64,000 nucleotides of DNA from Streptococcus viridans (GCF_900636365.1 NZ_LR134266.1:1934576-1998575), one strand, 5' to 3'; positions 1 to 10,475 are shown, counted from the stretch's first letter. Translations and numbers: made by a program. Notes: a model not told the origin generated them from the letters alone.

Positions 1-852
1 TTCAGGAATCACCATTGATGGGTGAGTATCGTTGATTTGTACAACTGCGTAGTCAGCAAGGTCATGCAAGTTGCTTCCTTTTTCGATGGCTTCATCGATG
101 ATCAATTGAGCACCGTTTGAAACCATGAAGTATTGTTGGAAGATACGGAGTAATTCACCTTGTTTGTCGCTATCGTCTGGATACAAGAAAAGTGTCAAGT
201 TGCGAGCGATATCTGTCTTGTCAAAGCTGATACCATCTTCGATGATAGAAGAGTCAACTGAATCCAAGTCAAACAAACGCAAACGGTTTTTCGTAGCTGT
301 TTTGTAACCAGGTACATCGATATCGTAAAGAGTAGATGTCAATGTGAAGTGTGCAAATGGTACTTGGTAGCTACGGCTTGAGCGAACCAACCAGTTTTGC
401 TCAGTTAACCAAGCGTTAGGAATGGTTTCTTGTTGGTTGTTTTTAAGCACTTGTTGGAAAAGACCGTAGTGGTAGTTCAAACCAACCCCGTCACCGTTCA
501 AACCAAGTGTAGCGATGGAGTCGATAAAGCAGGCTGCCAAACGTCCCAAACCACCGTTACCAAGCGATGGTTCCAATTCTACTTCTTCGATTTCGATCAA
601 CTCTTTACCTGCATCAGCAAGTTCTTTCTTAACATCGTCATAAAGACCCAAGTTGATCAAGTTGTTTGACAAGAGTTTACCAATCAAGAACTCAGCTGAG
701 ATATAGTAAACTTTTTTCTTACCAGTGTTCACTGGTTTTTGGCTGCTTGCTAGTTTGCTGTAGTTAAGAAGAGCAAGGTAAAGCTCTTCGTTGCTACATT
801 CTGCGATAGATTTATTGTAACGATTTTGTACAAATTCTTTTAATGGCAACAT
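1..852 (-). CDS. glgP: Glycogen/maltodextrin phosphorylase, N-terminal part
   Basis: Cytosolic phosphorolysis of maltodextrins to glucose-1-phosphate. Only the first 284 codons are here; the gene runs off the left edge. The product begins [10 protein letters not shown] and shows the family block YISAEFLIG near residue 50 and [12 protein letters not shown] near residue 98, both typical of GT35 phosphorylases. The ATG at 852 has an AGGAG-type site just upstream and overlaps the last 13 bp of malQ, so the two genes are translationally close and share the malQ promoter. Streptococcal naming would also allow malP. Identity is certain; the catalytic C-terminal half with the pyridoxal-phosphate lysine is not visible. 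Confidence 0.95.
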   Translation of the reverse strand, partial: MLPLKEFVQNRYNKSIAECSNEELYLALLNYSKLASSQKPVNTGKKKVYYISAEFLIGKLLSNNLINLGLYDDVKKELADAGKELIEIEEVELEPSLGNGGLGRLAACFIDSIATLGLNGDGVGLNYHYGLFQQVLKNNQQETIPNAWLTEQNWLVRSSRSYQVPFAHFTLTSTLYDIDVPGYKTATKNRLRLFDLDSVDSSIIEDGISFDKTDIARNLTLFLYPDDSDKQGELLRIFQQYFMVSNGAQLIIDEAIEKGSNLHDLADYAVVQINDTHPSMVIPE

Positions 853-2393
853 TTTTTTATGTCTCCTGATAATGTCTTATTCTTTAATTCTACCAAATTT
901 TCATTGATACGGCGATAAATTGTAGTCAAGTCAAGCAATTCTTGCTCGACAGCCGGCGTCAATTGATCCGCTGTCATCCGCCATGCCCAGTTGCCACCAA
1001 GAGTAGATGGGAAGTTCATTCGCGCTGAACCATCCAACTCTAACAAATCTTGCATGGTAGCGATGGCCATAAAGCTGACTGAAGCAAAGACGGTACGAAG
1101 CATCGCATGTGGAACAGATTCGTATTCTTTACGGTTGGTGTAACGAGCAAGGTACTCACGAGTTGGATCGTCAATTTCATTGCGGTACCATCCAAGAACC
1201 GTGTTGTTATCATGTGTACCAGTGTACATAACAGAGTTATTTGGCGCTAAGTGAGGGCTGTCGATACTTTCATCATCAGGATTGAAGGCAAATTGAAGAA
1301 TCTTCATGCCTGGGAAGCCTGTGCGCTCACGAAGCTCAATGACTTCGTCCGTCATGAAGCCAAGGTCTTCTGCGATGATGTTCAAATCACCGAGTTCTTC
1401 TTTCACTGCGGCAAAGAGTTTGTAGCCAGGACCTTTGACCCATTTACCTAGTGCTGCTGTATCAGAACCAGCTGGGATTTCCCAGTAAGATTCAAAACCA
1501 CGGAAGTGGTCGATCCGCACGATGTCGTAGATCTTGAAGCTCTCACGCAAGCGTTCAATCCACCATTTGTAACCATCTTTGTCCATTGCTTCCCAGTCAT
1601 AGATTGGGTTACCCCAAAGCTGACCAGTTGCTGAGAACTCATCTGGTGGGCATCCTGCGATGCAGGTTGCTTTTCCATTTTCATCTGTTTTGAAGAGATG
1701 AGGATTTGCCCACATATCGCTTGAATCTTCCGCTACGTAGATTGGCATATCACCTACGATCTCAATATGGTTGTCGTTAGCGTATGCTTTCAATTTCAAC
1801 CATTGTTTGAAGAAGAAATACTGTGTTACTCGATGGTAAGTCAATTTGTCTTCCAATTGAGCGCGGTATGAAGCAAGGGCTTCCGGTTGACGTGCACGAA
1901 TCGCAGCGTCTGGCCATTCTGTCCATGCTTTTAATTCAAAGTGCTCTTTAATAGCCATGTATTCTGCGAACAATTCCAACCAAGCTGCATTTTGCTCAAC
2001 AAAACGGCTGAAGTCATCCCAATCACCGTTTTCGATAAAAGCTTTAACTGCTTTTTCTAGAAGGGGACGACGTTGTTCGAAGATCTTCTCATAGTCTACT
2101 TCTGTTGGATCTTGACCAAAATCAACACCTTCAACATCAGATGCATCCAAGAGCCCTTGCTCGATCAAGAGATCGAAGTCAATAAAGTGGGTGTTCCCTG
2201 CAAAAGCTGAGAAAGATTGATATGGAGAATCTCCATAACTGGTTGTTCCGAGAGGCAAAATTTGCCAATACCGTTGCTTGGTCCGAACCAGGAAATCCAC
2301 AAAATCGTAAGCTGCTTGACCAAACGAACCGATTCCATACTTCCCAGGCAAGGATGAAATGTGCATCAAGACACCACTTTGGCGTTTTTTCAT
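840..2393 (-). CDS. malQ: 4-alpha-glucanotransferase (amylomaltase)
   Basis: Transfers alpha-1,4-glucan segments between maltodextrins and releases glucose; works with the phosphorylase encoded just downstream. 517 aa, the normal length of GH77 amylomaltases. Visible catalytic blocks are [16 protein letters not shown] (nucleophile Asp), NIIAEDLG (acid/base Glu) and TGTHDNNT (transition-state Asp). I chose the ATG at 2393 ([11 protein letters not shown]) because AAAGGTGG lies 8 nt upstream; a GTG at 2405 is in frame but falls inside that site. First gene of a malQ-glgP operon, divergent from malX and behind a promoter with a MalR/cre-type operator. Confidence 0.97.
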   Translation of the reverse strand: MKKRQSGVLMHISSLPGKYGIGSFGQAAYDFVDFLVRTKQRYWQILPLGTTSYGDSPYQSFSAFAGNTHFIDFDLLIEQGLLDASDVEGVDFGQDPTEVDYEKIFEQRRPLLEKAVKAFIENGDWDDFSRFVEQNAAWLELFAEYMAIKEHFELKAWTEWPDAAIRARQPEALASYRAQLEDKLTYHRVTQYFFFKQWLKLKAYANDNHIEIVGDMPIYVAEDSSDMWANPHLFKTDENGKATCIAGCPPDEFSATGQLWGNPIYDWEAMDKDGYKWWIERLRESFKIYDIVRIDHFRGFESYWEIPAGSDTAALGKWVKGPGYKLFAAVKEELGDLNIIAEDLGFMTDEVIELRERTGFPGMKILQFAFNPDDESIDSPHLAPNNSVMYTGTHDNNTVLGWYRNEIDDPTREYLARYTNRKEYESVPHAMLRTVFASVSFMAIATMQDLLELDGSARMNFPSTLGGNWAWRMTADQLTPAVEQELLDLTTIYRRINENLVELKNKTLSGDIKKCCH

Positions 2394-2572
2394 TGAGGGT
2401 ACCACCTTTAGTTTAATATTTTTTGTTTCAAAGAAAAATAGACGAACCTTCTACACTGTTTCTGATCCAACTCCGACTCTCAGAAAGAATAGAAGAAGCC
2501 CAGCCATCAGACATAGAACTGAATTTAACCTATTTATAAATGACCCTAGGTCATATTTATGCAACGTCCAAG

Positions 2573-2586
2573 GAAAACGTTTGCGT
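2573..2586 (-). promoter_or_regulatory. MalR/CcpA-type operator downstream of the malQ promoter
   Basis: The sequence GAAAACGTTTGCGT contains the AACGTT core of LacI-family operators and matches the motifs on the malX side. It lies about 10 bp downstream of the malQ -10 box, where a bound repressor would block initiation. MalR is the likely ligand given malR in the same locus; CcpA is an alternative. Confidence 0.7.
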
Positions 2587-2595
2587 TACGTGTCC

Positions 2596-2624
2596 ATTAT
2601 AAAATATTCCTTCAGTTTATGCAA
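2596..2624 (-). promoter_or_regulatory. malQ-glgP promoter
   Basis: Reading leftwards there is a -35 TTGCAT (2624-2619), a 17-bp spacer and a perfect -10 TATAAT (2601-2596). It is followed at once by the operator at 2573-2586. Confidence 0.75.
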
Positions 2625-2760
2625 GAGGTTTCCTAAACTTTTATGATTTTTTCTGCAGGTTCACTCCATGCCTAGTTTAACCCTTTCTTATTCTCTTGTC
2701 AACTATTTGTGTGTATATAATAGAAGATAAAAAAATTTTAAAAATTTTTGCACAAAGAGC

Positions 2761-2789
2761 TTGCAAACGTTTTCGCCCTGTGATATACT
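2761..2789 (+). promoter_or_regulatory. malX promoter with overlapping MalR/cre operator
   Basis: -35 TTGCAA (2761-2766), 17-bp spacer and -10 TATACT (2784-2789). The -35 region is itself part of TTGCAAACGTTTTC, which fits the cre consensus at almost every position and resembles the other AACGTT operators here. A bound LacI-family protein would therefore exclude RNA polymerase. Confidence 0.75.
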
Positions 2790-2800
2790 ATTCGTGTTAA

Positions 2801-2826
2801 GGAAAACGTTTGTCTAAAACGTTTTC
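2801..2826 (+). promoter_or_regulatory. Tandem MalR-type operators in the malX leader
   Basis: Two AACGTTT-centred sites, GGAAAACGTTTG and CTAAAACGTTTTC, lie side by side just after the malX -10 box. With the site overlapping the -35 box this gives three operators on the malX side and one on the malQ side. Confidence 0.65.
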
Positions 2827-2866
2827 AACTAATAATCTTATTTTTATTCTTTAGGAGGAATAAATC

Positions 2867-4123
2867 ATGAAACGCACAATTCTTCGAAGCGCTGCTGTAC
2901 TTGGTACAGTTGGATTCGCATCACTTCTTTTGGTAGCTTGTGGAGGCAAAAAAGACGACTCTGCTGCTTCTGAGAACGAGTTGACAGTATACGTTGACAA
3001 TGGTTACAAAGCTTACATGGAAGAAGCTGCGAAAGCTTTTGAAAAAGAAAGTGGAACAAAAGTAACTATCAAGACAGGGGACGCTCTTGGTGGATTGGAC
3101 AAATTGTCTCTTGACAACCAATCTGGTAAAGCTCCAGACGTTATGATGGCACCATACGACCGCGTAGGTGGACTTGGTAACGACGGTCAATTGGCTGAAG
3201 TGACATTGAACAAAGACAGCAAGACTGACAAAACAACTGAATCACTTGTAACAAACGGTGGTAAAGTTTACGGTGCACCTGCTATCATCGAAACTTTGGT
3301 TCTCTACTATAACAAAGACCTCATCCAAGAAGCTCCAAAAACTTTTGGCGAACTTGAAGAATTAGCAAAAGACAGCAAGTATGACTTCGCTGGCGAAGCT
3401 GGTAAAAACACAGCCTTCCTTGCTGACTGGACAAACTTCTACTATGCATACGGACTCCTTTCAGGTAACGGTGGATATGTCTTTGGTAAAGATGGTACAG
3501 ATCCAAAAGACATCGGTTTGAACAACCAAGGTGCTATCGATGGTATCGAATACGCGAAAACTTGGTATGCTAAATGGCCTAAAGGATTGCAAGACACTCA
3601 AGGTGCTGCAAACTTCATCCAAACTCAATTCCAAGAAGGTAAGACAGCTGCCATCATTGATGGTCCATGGAAAGCAGCTTCATTGAAAGAAGCAAAAGTA
3701 AACTACGGTGTAGCAACTATCCCTACTCTTCCAAACGGAAAAGCTTACTCTGCCTTCGGTGGTGGTAAAGCTTGGGTTATTCCTGCAGGTGCTAACCACC
3801 CTGAAGCAGCCCAAAAATTCGTAAACTTCTTGACTACAACTGATCAACAAAAAGCCTTATACGATAAGACTAACGAAGTGCCAGCTAACACAGAAGCTCG
3901 TGAATACGCTGTTGGTAAAAACGATGAGTTGACAACTGCCGTTGTTAACCAGTTTGAAAATGCACAACCAATGCCAAACATCTCTGAAATGAGTACTGTT
4001 TGGGATCCAGCTAAAACTATGCTCTTCGACGCTGTAAGTGGTAAGAAATCTGCTAAAGATGCTGCTGACGATGCTGTTAAATTAATCAAAGAAACTATCG
4101 AACAAAAATTCGGTGGCAAGTAA
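2867..4123 (+). CDS. malX: Maltose/maltodextrin-binding lipoprotein
   Basis: Extracellular solute-binding component of the MalXCD ABC importer. 418 aa. The N-terminus MKRTILRSAAVLG...LLLVACGG is a lipoprotein signal with the lipobox cysteine at residue 25, so the protein is anchored to the outer face of the membrane. The rest is a family 1 solute-binding protein with the usual TVWDPAKTM region near the C-terminus. AGGAGG lies 7-8 nt before the ATG. First gene of malX-malC-malD-malA-malR-pulA; a hairpin directly after its stop probably keeps binding-protein transcripts in excess over permease transcripts. Confidence 0.95.
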   Translation: MKRTILRSAAVLGTVGFASLLLVACGGKKDDSAASENELTVYVDNGYKAYMEEAAKAFEKESGTKVTIKTGDALGGLDKLSLDNQSGKAPDVMMAPYDRVGGLGNDGQLAEVTLNKDSKTDKTTESLVTNGGKVYGAPAIIETLVLYYNKDLIQEAPKTFGELEELAKDSKYDFAGEAGKNTAFLADWTNFYYAYGLLSGNGGYVFGKDGTDPKDIGLNNQGAIDGIEYAKTWYAKWPKGLQDTQGAANFIQTQFQEGKTAAIIDGPWKAASLKEAKVNYGVATIPTLPNGKAYSAFGGGKAWVIPAGANHPEAAQKFVNFLTTTDQQKALYDKTNEVPANTEAREYAVGKNDELTTAVVNQFENAQPMPNISEMSTVWDPAKTMLFDAVSGKKSAKDAADDAVKLIKETIEQKFGGK

Positions 4124-4137
4124 TACAGTTCCCAAGG

Positions 4138-4164
4138 GGCTGGGAATCTTTCCCAGCCTTTCAC
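4138..4164 (+). terminator. Intercistronic hairpin between malX and malC
   Basis: GGCTGGGAA (4138-4146) and TTCCCAGCC (4150-4158) form a 9-bp stem with a 3-nt loop followed by TTTCAC. The T-run is weak, which suits a partial terminator or 3'-end stabiliser for the malX message. Confidence 0.6.
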
Positions 4165-4204
4165 TGTGATGTGGCCCCTGGTCGCTCACGCATAAGGAGT
4201 CGAT

Positions 4205-5500
4205 ATGGAAACACAACAAGATCCCAAAAAAGCCATGTGGTTATCCCTCATTCCTGGCTTGGGACAAATCTATAACAAACAGAAAGCAAAAGGATACATC
4301 TTCCTTGGTGTAACACTTGTCTTTCTTGCTTACTTTTTCGGTATTGGTTTGGAGGAATTGTCCAAACTCATCACCCTCGGTACTGTCCGTGGAAAAGATA
4401 ATTCTCTTTTTATCTTGATTCGTGGTGCCTTCCACTTAATTATCACCGTCGTTTATTTGATGTTCTACGCTCTAAATATCAATGATGCGGGTACTGTAGC
4501 TAAGCGGATTAATAACGGTATTCGAGTGCCGAAGACCCTAAAAGAGATGGTGAATGCTATCTATGAAAATGGCTTCCCATATCTCTTAATCATCCCTTCT
4601 TATATTGCCATGACCTTTGCAATCATCTTCCCTGTTTTGGTTACCTTGATGATTGCCTTTACCAACTACGACTTTAAGCATACAGCTCGCTTTACGCTCC
4701 TCGATTGGATCGGACTTCAAAACTTCACCAACATGTGGACTTTGAGTACCTTCCGTTCTGCCTTTACATCTGTATTGGGCTGGACCTTGATCTGGGCCTT
4801 GGCAGCTTCTACTCTTCAAATCGTTCTTGGTATCTTGACAGCCATTATTTCCAACCAACCATTCATTAAAGGAAAACGCATCTTCGGTGTTATCTTCCTT
4901 CTTCCTTGGGCGGTTCCTGCCTTCATCACGATCTTGACCTTCTCAAACATGTTCAACGATAGTATCGGGGCCATTAATGCGCAAGTCCTTCCGCTCTTTG
5001 CGAAGATTTTCCCATTCTTGGATGGGGTTCTTATTCCTTGGAAAACAGATCCTACTTGGACGAAAATTGCTTTGATTATGATGCAAGGTTGGCTCGGCTT
5101 CCCTTACATTTACGTCTTGACACTCGGAATCTTGCAATCTATTCCAAACGACCTTTACGAAGCAGCCTATATTGATGGAGCGAACGCTTGGCAAAAATTC
5201 CGCAACATTACCCTCCCAATGATTTTGGCGGTTGCGGCACCAACGCTCATCAGCCAATACACCTTCAACTTTAACAACTTCTCCATTATCTACCTCTTTA
5301 ACGATGGTGGTCCTGGATCTGTTGGAGGAAATGCTGGTTCGACTGATATCTTGATTTCTTGGATTTATAAATTGACAACGAACTCATCACCTCAATACTC
5401 AATGGCTGCTGCGGTTACGTTGATTATCTCTCTGATTGTGATCTCGATCTCGATGATTGCCTTCAAGAAACTGCACGCATTTGATATGGAGGATGTGTAA
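4205..5500 (+). CDS. malC: Maltodextrin ABC transporter permease, MalF type
   Basis: One of the two membrane subunits of the maltodextrin importer; substrate is delivered by MalX. 431 aa with several hydrophobic helices and the inner-membrane-transporter EAA loop [22 protein letters not shown] near residue 320, which docks to the ATPase. No ATPase gene is present in the cluster; in streptococci the shared MsmK-type ATPase encoded elsewhere usually serves. Its stop is one base before the malD start. Confidence 0.94.
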   Translation: METQQDPKKAMWLSLIPGLGQIYNKQKAKGYIFLGVTLVFLAYFFGIGLEELSKLITLGTVRGKDNSLFILIRGAFHLIITVVYLMFYALNINDAGTVAKRINNGIRVPKTLKEMVNAIYENGFPYLLIIPSYIAMTFAIIFPVLVTLMIAFTNYDFKHTARFTLLDWIGLQNFTNMWTLSTFRSAFTSVLGWTLIWALAASTLQIVLGILTAIISNQPFIKGKRIFGVIFLLPWAVPAFITILTFSNMFNDSIGAINAQVLPLFAKIFPFLDGVLIPWKTDPTWTKIALIMMQGWLGFPYIYVLTLGILQSIPNDLYEAAYIDGANAWQKFRNITLPMILAVAAPTLISQYTFNFNNFSIIYLFNDGGPGSVGGNAGSTDILISWIYKLTTNSSPQYSMAAAVTLIISLIVISISMIAFKKLHAFDMEDV

Positions 5501-5501
5501 A

Positions 5502-6344
5502 ATGAAAAATTCAGTTCAATTTAAACGCCGCCTGAATCATTTCTTGACTTACCTCTACTTGGTTGTCCTTTCCATCATCATCATCTATCCCTTGTTGATC
5601 ACGGTTCTTTCAGCCTTCAAAACTGGTAACGTCAGTGCCTTTACGCTTGATTTCAGTGGCAGTCTCAGCTTTGATAACTTCCAAAAACTCTTTACGGATA
5701 CCCTATATGGTACTTGGTATCTCAACACCTTGATTATCGCCATTATTACCATGGTTGCTCAAACGTCCATCATTACCTTGGCAGGGTATGCTTACAGCCG
5801 CTACAACTTCTTGGCTCGTAAGCAAAGTTTGGTCTTCTTCTTGATTATCCAAATGGTCCCTACCATGGCTGCTTTGACTGCCTTCTTCGTTATGGCCTTG
5901 ATGTTGAATGCCTTGAACCACAGTTGGTTCCTGATCTTCCTCTATGTCGGTGGGGGAATCCCAATGAACGCATGGTTGATGAAGGGTTACTTCGATACAG
6001 TCCCAATTTCACTTGATGAATCTGCAAAATTGGATGGTGCTGGACACTTCCGTCGCTTCTGGCAAATCGTCCTTCCATTGGTTCGCCCAATGATTGCGGT
6101 CCAAGCTCTTTGGGCCTTCATGGGACCTTTTGGAGACTACATCTTATCTAAATTCTTGCTTCGCGATGAAATCAATTACACGGTAGCTGTTGGTCTTCAG
6201 ACCTTTATCAGCGACCAAAAAAATCAAAAGATTGCCTTCTTTGCGGCAGGTGCGATTCTGATTGCAGTTCCAATCTGTGTGCTGTTCTTCTTCCTTCAAA
6301 AGAACTTTGTTTCAGGTTTGACAGCTGGTGGGGATAAAGGATAA
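5502..6344 (+). CDS. malD: Maltodextrin ABC transporter permease, MalG type
   Basis: Second membrane subunit of the maltodextrin importer. 280 aa from the ATG at 5502, which has GGAGG about 9 nt upstream inside the end of malC. A longer in-frame start at 5457 would overlap malC and lacks a site. The EAA loop [25 protein letters not shown] near residue 185 and six predicted membrane helices fit MalG. Confidence 0.94.
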   Translation: MKNSVQFKRRLNHFLTYLYLVVLSIIIIYPLLITVLSAFKTGNVSAFTLDFSGSLSFDNFQKLFTDTLYGTWYLNTLIIAIITMVAQTSIITLAGYAYSRYNFLARKQSLVFFLIIQMVPTMAALTAFFVMALMLNALNHSWFLIFLYVGGGIPMNAWLMKGYFDTVPISLDESAKLDGAGHFRRFWQIVLPLVRPMIAVQALWAFMGPFGDYILSKFLLRDEINYTVAVGLQTFISDQKNQKIAFFAAGAILIAVPICVLFFFLQKNFVSGLTAGGDKG

Positions 6345-6421
6345 AATAAACTTTTCTATAACCTTCCAGCAATAATGAAAAGAACGAAATTTCCTCTCGT
6401 GCTTTTCTCCCAGTCACATAA

Positions 6422-6516
6422 ATTTTATCTTTAAGGAAAGGATGGGAGTGGGACAAGGATAGCAAGTTGATTGATTTGCTACCGGTCTTCCTCCCATCTT
6501 TGGTTAAGGATAAAAT
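6422..6516. repeat. 95-bp imperfect palindrome between malD and malA
   Basis: Nested arms pair over almost the whole length: ATTTTATCTTTAA (6422-6434) with TTAAGGATAAAAT (6504-6516), GATGGGAG (6441-6448) with CTCCCATC (6491-6498), and TAGCAA (6460-6465) with TTGCTA (6476-6481) around a 10-nt loop. There is no terminal T-run, so it does not look like a simple terminator; mRNA processing, stability or a decayed small repeat element are possible. Confidence 0.7.
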
Positions 6517-6572
6517 CTTGTTATGCTCTCCATACAAGGGAAATCCATCCCGGAGATTAGAAAGGTCTCTTC

Positions 6573-7385
6573 ATGCCCTATCCATTTAATTATTTTTCCA
6601 GCCTTTTTCAGGTAAGAAAAGCATTTGCCAACCGCAAACAACTCAACTGGTTCCAAATGATCTTTACCTCACTCTTTCTTCTATCCTTGACCCTGATTCC
6701 TGTTGCCGTTCAAAATGCGGAATTACAGACCTACCCCTTAACCACCTTTGTTAGCGATGTCTTTGATCCCTTAACAGAAGATGTTATGAAAGACTTGAAA
6801 GAAAATGTCCGTATTGAACAGCATGAACTAGTCTATAACAGTCATTTTGGAGTTCATAAGAACAAAGCTGGCCATGTGATCATTGGTCATCACGTAGGGA
6901 CTCCATTAGGTGAAAAATTAACCCTCTATTTCGATAAGACCCAACTAGTGATCAGCAGAGAAAATAAAGAACTTGCAAGCATTCCTTATCAGGCAATCAA
7001 TCAAAAGAGTCTTGAAAACAAAGATGCTTTAAGCCAAGCCATTTCCAAAGATTGGTTCCAAGCTAATAGATTAGCAGTTAGTCTCTTCCTCGTCCTCTTC
7101 TCAGGTTTCTTATCTGCTGTGAATTTTGCAATTTTAGTATTCGGTGCTTCTTTCTTCCTCTATCTAACAAGAAAGTCGCGTCTCTTCTCTTTAAAGACTT
7201 TCAAAGAATGCTTCAATTTCACCATCAACTGTCTTGGATTGCCTATTCTTGCGAGCGTCCTGATCAGTTTATTGTTCCACCAAGTCTTTACAACAACCAT
7301 CTTGATCCAAAATATCCTATTTGTCTTATTCCTAGCGCTCGCCTTCTATAAGACTCATTTCCGGGACCCTGATTATAAACCTTAA
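6573..7385 (+). CDS. malA: MalA-like membrane protein (DUF1189)
   Basis: Membrane protein of the DUF1189 family, called MalA in streptococcal maltose loci; its molecular role is not established. 270 aa. One hydrophobic helix lies near residues 27-45, then a roughly 115-residue hydrophilic, probably extracellular, stretch, and three further helices from about 168 to 258. It sits between malD and malR, separated from malD by 228 bp containing the long palindrome, and reads into malR with an 11-bp gap. Confidence 0.8.
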   Translation: MPYPFNYFSSLFQVRKAFANRKQLNWFQMIFTSLFLLSLTLIPVAVQNAELQTYPLTTFVSDVFDPLTEDVMKDLKENVRIEQHELVYNSHFGVHKNKAGHVIIGHHVGTPLGEKLTLYFDKTQLVISRENKELASIPYQAINQKSLENKDALSQAISKDWFQANRLAVSLFLVLFSGFLSAVNFAILVFGASFFLYLTRKSRLFSLKTFKECFNFTINCLGLPILASVLISLLFHQVFTTTILIQNILFVLFLALAFYKTHFRDPDYKP

Positions 7386-7396
7386 GGAGGTCTTTT

Positions 7397-8380
7397 ATGC
7401 GTGTCACCATCAAAGATGTCGCCAAACATGCTGGCGTTGCACCATCTACCGTTACACGAGTGATTCAAAACAAATCTACTATTAGTGAAGAAACCAAAAA
7501 ACGGGTTCGCGCTGCCATGAAAGAACTGGATTACCATCCAAATCTTAATGCTCGTAGCTTAGTGAGCCAGTCCAGTCAGGTGATTGCCCTGGTCTTACCT
7601 GATGAAAGTGATGTGTTTTTCCAAAACCCATTCTTCCCAACGGTTCTCCGGGGAATTAGCCAAGTTGCTTCTGACTATGACTATGCCATTCAGATTTGTA
7701 CAGGGGCTAATGAAACCCACCGCCTCGATCAACTCAAACAAATGATTTATGGTAAGCGGGTAGATGGGCTCATCTTCCTCTATTCCAAATTGAATGATCC
7801 TCTGGTTGACTTCTGTATTCAAGATAAATTTCCTTTCTTGATTTTAGGGAAAGCAACTTCACCTTTTGTATCCTTAGTCGATAACGACAATGTTAAGGCA
7901 GCCTTTGACGCGACCGAATATTTTATCAACAAGGGATACCAACACATCGCCTTTATTGGAGGAAATAAGGAATTGGCCGTTTCTCAAGACCGCTACAAGG
8001 GTTACCAGGAAGCTCTTGCCAGTCACCAGATCCCTCTTCGTGAGGAATTGGTCAAGTTCTCCTTTGGTTTCTTGCTGGAAGAAAATTCTTACCAAATCAT
8101 GGATACCCTGCCTTTTGAAGAACTTGAAGCACTCATGACAACGGATATTCTAGTTGCCGAAGGGGTTCGGAGATACCTGAGCGACAAACAAGTCGACCTT
8201 CCGATTATTTCCTTCGACTCCATTCCACCGCGGATCCCTATTGACGCCTATATTGATATCAATACGGTTGAATTGGGACGCGAATCTGTCAGAACCTTAC
8301 TCCAAATTATTAAAGACAACAAGGAAAACAAAACTGTTTGCTACAGACAGCTCATTGAACACTCGATTATTGAACTTTAG
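7397..8380 (+). CDS. malR: Maltose operon repressor, LacI family
   Basis: LacI/GalR-type repressor of the maltodextrin genes. 327 aa. The N-terminal helix-turn-helix TIKDVAKHAGVAPSTVTRVIQ (residues 4-24) and hinge YHPNLNARSL are textbook; the remainder is a periplasmic-binding-protein-like sensor domain. AAGGAGG precedes the ATG at good spacing. Its AACGTT-centred targets are visible in the malQ/malX intergenic region at 2573-2826. Confidence 0.93.
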   Translation: MRVTIKDVAKHAGVAPSTVTRVIQNKSTISEETKKRVRAAMKELDYHPNLNARSLVSQSSQVIALVLPDESDVFFQNPFFPTVLRGISQVASDYDYAIQICTGANETHRLDQLKQMIYGKRVDGLIFLYSKLNDPLVDFCIQDKFPFLILGKATSPFVSLVDNDNVKAAFDATEYFINKGYQHIAFIGGNKELAVSQDRYKGYQEALASHQIPLREELVKFSFGFLLEENSYQIMDTLPFEELEALMTTDILVAEGVRRYLSDKQVDLPIISFDSIPPRIPIDAYIDINTVELGRESVRTLLQIIKDNKENKTVCYRQLIEHSIIEL

Positions 8381-8388
8381 GAGAACCT

Positions 8389-10440
8389 ATGACCACACAC
8401 TTTGCTGCTTATTTAGATGACCAAGACTTGATTCGCATGGAAGGAGGAGAGAGCGTAACGGCCTTTCTTCCTTTTACATTGACGTCTGGTTCGAAAACGA
8501 TTGAACTCTTGCCGACAGAGGAAGAAAAAACTCTTCGAAGCCCCCTTCCCATCGACATGAGTCAAAGCTATACTCTCTCCAACGCTAAAGGAGAAACCTG
8601 CCTCCTCCACTACCGCGACATTGTCCGCCAACCCATCTTTGATCAGCTATATGCTTATGATGGAGAGGATTTAGGAGCTCATTACTCAAAAGAAAAAACG
8701 ACCTTTGCCTTCTGGGCTCCCATTTCTCAAGAGGTTGAGCTCTTGATCAACCAAACTGCCTACCCGATGGAGCGGACAGAAAAAGGAGTTTGGCGTCTAG
8801 AACTCGAGGGAGATTGGGAAAAATCCTCTTACTACTACCAACATCATGTCAACGGTGTAACCCATATCGTTTATGATCCTTATGCTCTTTCTTCTGAAGC
8901 CAATTCAGGAGCTAGCTATGTCATCGACCGACACAAGATTGAACGCCCCATTCAGAGAGCAACGACGCAATTGGATCCGACTGAGGCCATTATTTATGAA
9001 CTGAGTGTCCGTGATTTCTCCATGCAAAAAGAAGCTGGTTTCCATCATCCTGGAACCTTCCCAGCCCTCTTAGAATCTCCTAAGCATGGAGAACAGACCT
9101 TTGGCTTTGACTATTTGAAATCCTTGGGCATTACTCATATTCAGCTCTTGCCCCTCTATGATTTCGGAAGCGTGGATGAAACCAACCCTACTTCTGGCTA
9201 CAATTGGGGCTATGACCCTGTGCAATACAATGTTCCTGAAGGAAGTTTTAGTAGCCAGGCAAATGATCCTTACCAACTGATTCTCGAGCTACAGCAAGTA
9301 ATTGATGCCTACCATAAGGCAGATCTCAGCCTCATCATGGACGTTGTCTATAACCATGTTTACCTCTCTGATGAATTTGCTTTTGAGCGGATTGTCCCAG
9401 GCTATTTCTATCGCTATGACCAAGACCGTCAACGAACCAACGGAACCTTCTGTGGCAACGATGTAGCCAGCGAGAGAGCCATGGTTCGCAACTATATCAA
9501 GCAGTCAGTCAAGCAATGGGTTCAACTCTACGGCTTTGATGGTTTCCGCTTTGACCTGATGGGCATTCTTGACCGCCAAACCATGATGGAAATTCAAGAA
9601 GAATTAGTAGCCATTTACCCCAACATTTACCTTTATGGAGAAGGGTGGAAGATGGATACCGGACTAGATCCTGAACTCCTGGCCCATCAATACAATGCCA
9701 GTCAACTCCGTCCGTATGGCTTCTTCAGTGACAATTTCCGTGATACCATTAAACGAAGCATCCTGAACGAAGGACGTATCGACAGTCGCTATCAGGCCAA
9801 TGATCTGGCTAATATTTTGACTGGTAACATCGGACTCAAAGGAGCACCTCACTTTGTGCGTCCTCAACAGGCGATCAACTATGTGGAATGCCACGATAAC
9901 GCAACCTTCTTTGACTATCTCAAGGTTGAAGATCCAAACATTTCAGAGGAGCAACGTCAGGCTAAAGCTCGACTAGGCTTGCACCTCGTACTCTTAGCTC
10001 AAGGAGTTCCCTTCCTACATGCTGGTCAAGAGTTCTATCGCAGCAAGGGCTTAGAAGAGAATACTTACAATCTTCCAGATGCTCTAAATCAACTAGACTG
10101 GCTTTCTTCTATAGCTTATGAAACAGATATTCAGTTCCTGCGCGAATTGATTGCCTATCGTAAAAAGGAAGAACTCCTCCGCCTTGTAAATGCCCAAGAC
10201 ATTCGAGATTATTGTCAAGTTACTTGGACTTCGGAGAAGACCTTCTCATACAGCATCGAGAAAGACGGACGTAAGTTGCTTATCTTGGTCAACCTGGGGG
10301 ATCAAGAATGGTCCTATCGACTCAAACAGCCTGCTAGATTAGCAATTTCCTACCCTCATATTTATGGAGGAGATCAAAATATTTCTCAAGAAGAATTTAC
10401 CATTCCAGCCCATGGCTGGATCTTGGTAGAAAAAGCATAA
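8389..10440 (+). CDS. pulA: Type I pullulanase, intracellular
   Basis: Debranching enzyme hydrolysing alpha-1,6 links in branched maltodextrins. 683 aa. An N-terminal carbohydrate-binding/CBM48 part is followed by a GH13 barrel with YNWGYDP, MDVVYNHV, GFRFDLMG (nucleophile Asp), YGEGW (acid/base Glu) and ECHDN. There is no signal peptide and no LPXTG anchor, so it acts on dextrins after import, unlike the large surface pullulanases of streptococci. TAGGAGA precedes the ATG, 8 bp after malR. Last gene of the mal operon, ending at a strong terminator. Confidence 0.93.
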   Translation: MTTHFAAYLDDQDLIRMEGGESVTAFLPFTLTSGSKTIELLPTEEEKTLRSPLPIDMSQSYTLSNAKGETCLLHYRDIVRQPIFDQLYAYDGEDLGAHYSKEKTTFAFWAPISQEVELLINQTAYPMERTEKGVWRLELEGDWEKSSYYYQHHVNGVTHIVYDPYALSSEANSGASYVIDRHKIERPIQRATTQLDPTEAIIYELSVRDFSMQKEAGFHHPGTFPALLESPKHGEQTFGFDYLKSLGITHIQLLPLYDFGSVDETNPTSGYNWGYDPVQYNVPEGSFSSQANDPYQLILELQQVIDAYHKADLSLIMDVVYNHVYLSDEFAFERIVPGYFYRYDQDRQRTNGTFCGNDVASERAMVRNYIKQSVKQWVQLYGFDGFRFDLMGILDRQTMMEIQEELVAIYPNIYLYGEGWKMDTGLDPELLAHQYNASQLRPYGFFSDNFRDTIKRSILNEGRIDSRYQANDLANILTGNIGLKGAPHFVRPQQAINYVECHDNATFFDYLKVEDPNISEEQRQAKARLGLHLVLLAQGVPFLHAGQEFYRSKGLEENTYNLPDALNQLDWLSSIAYETDIQFLRELIAYRKKEELLRLVNAQDIRDYCQVTWTSEKTFSYSIEKDGRKLLILVNLGDQEWSYRLKQPARLAISYPHIYGGDQNISQEEFTIPAHGWILVEKA

Positions 10441-10475
10441 AAAATTCCTGCAAGAAGTTCTTGCAGGAATTTTTT
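10441..10475. terminator. Bidirectional terminator between pulA and the YitT gene
   Basis: AATTCCTGCAAG pairs with CTTGCAGGAATT around a small loop, flanked by an A-run on the left and TTTTTT on the right. It serves the convergent genes on both sides and overlaps the stop codon of the leftward gene. Confidence 0.9.
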
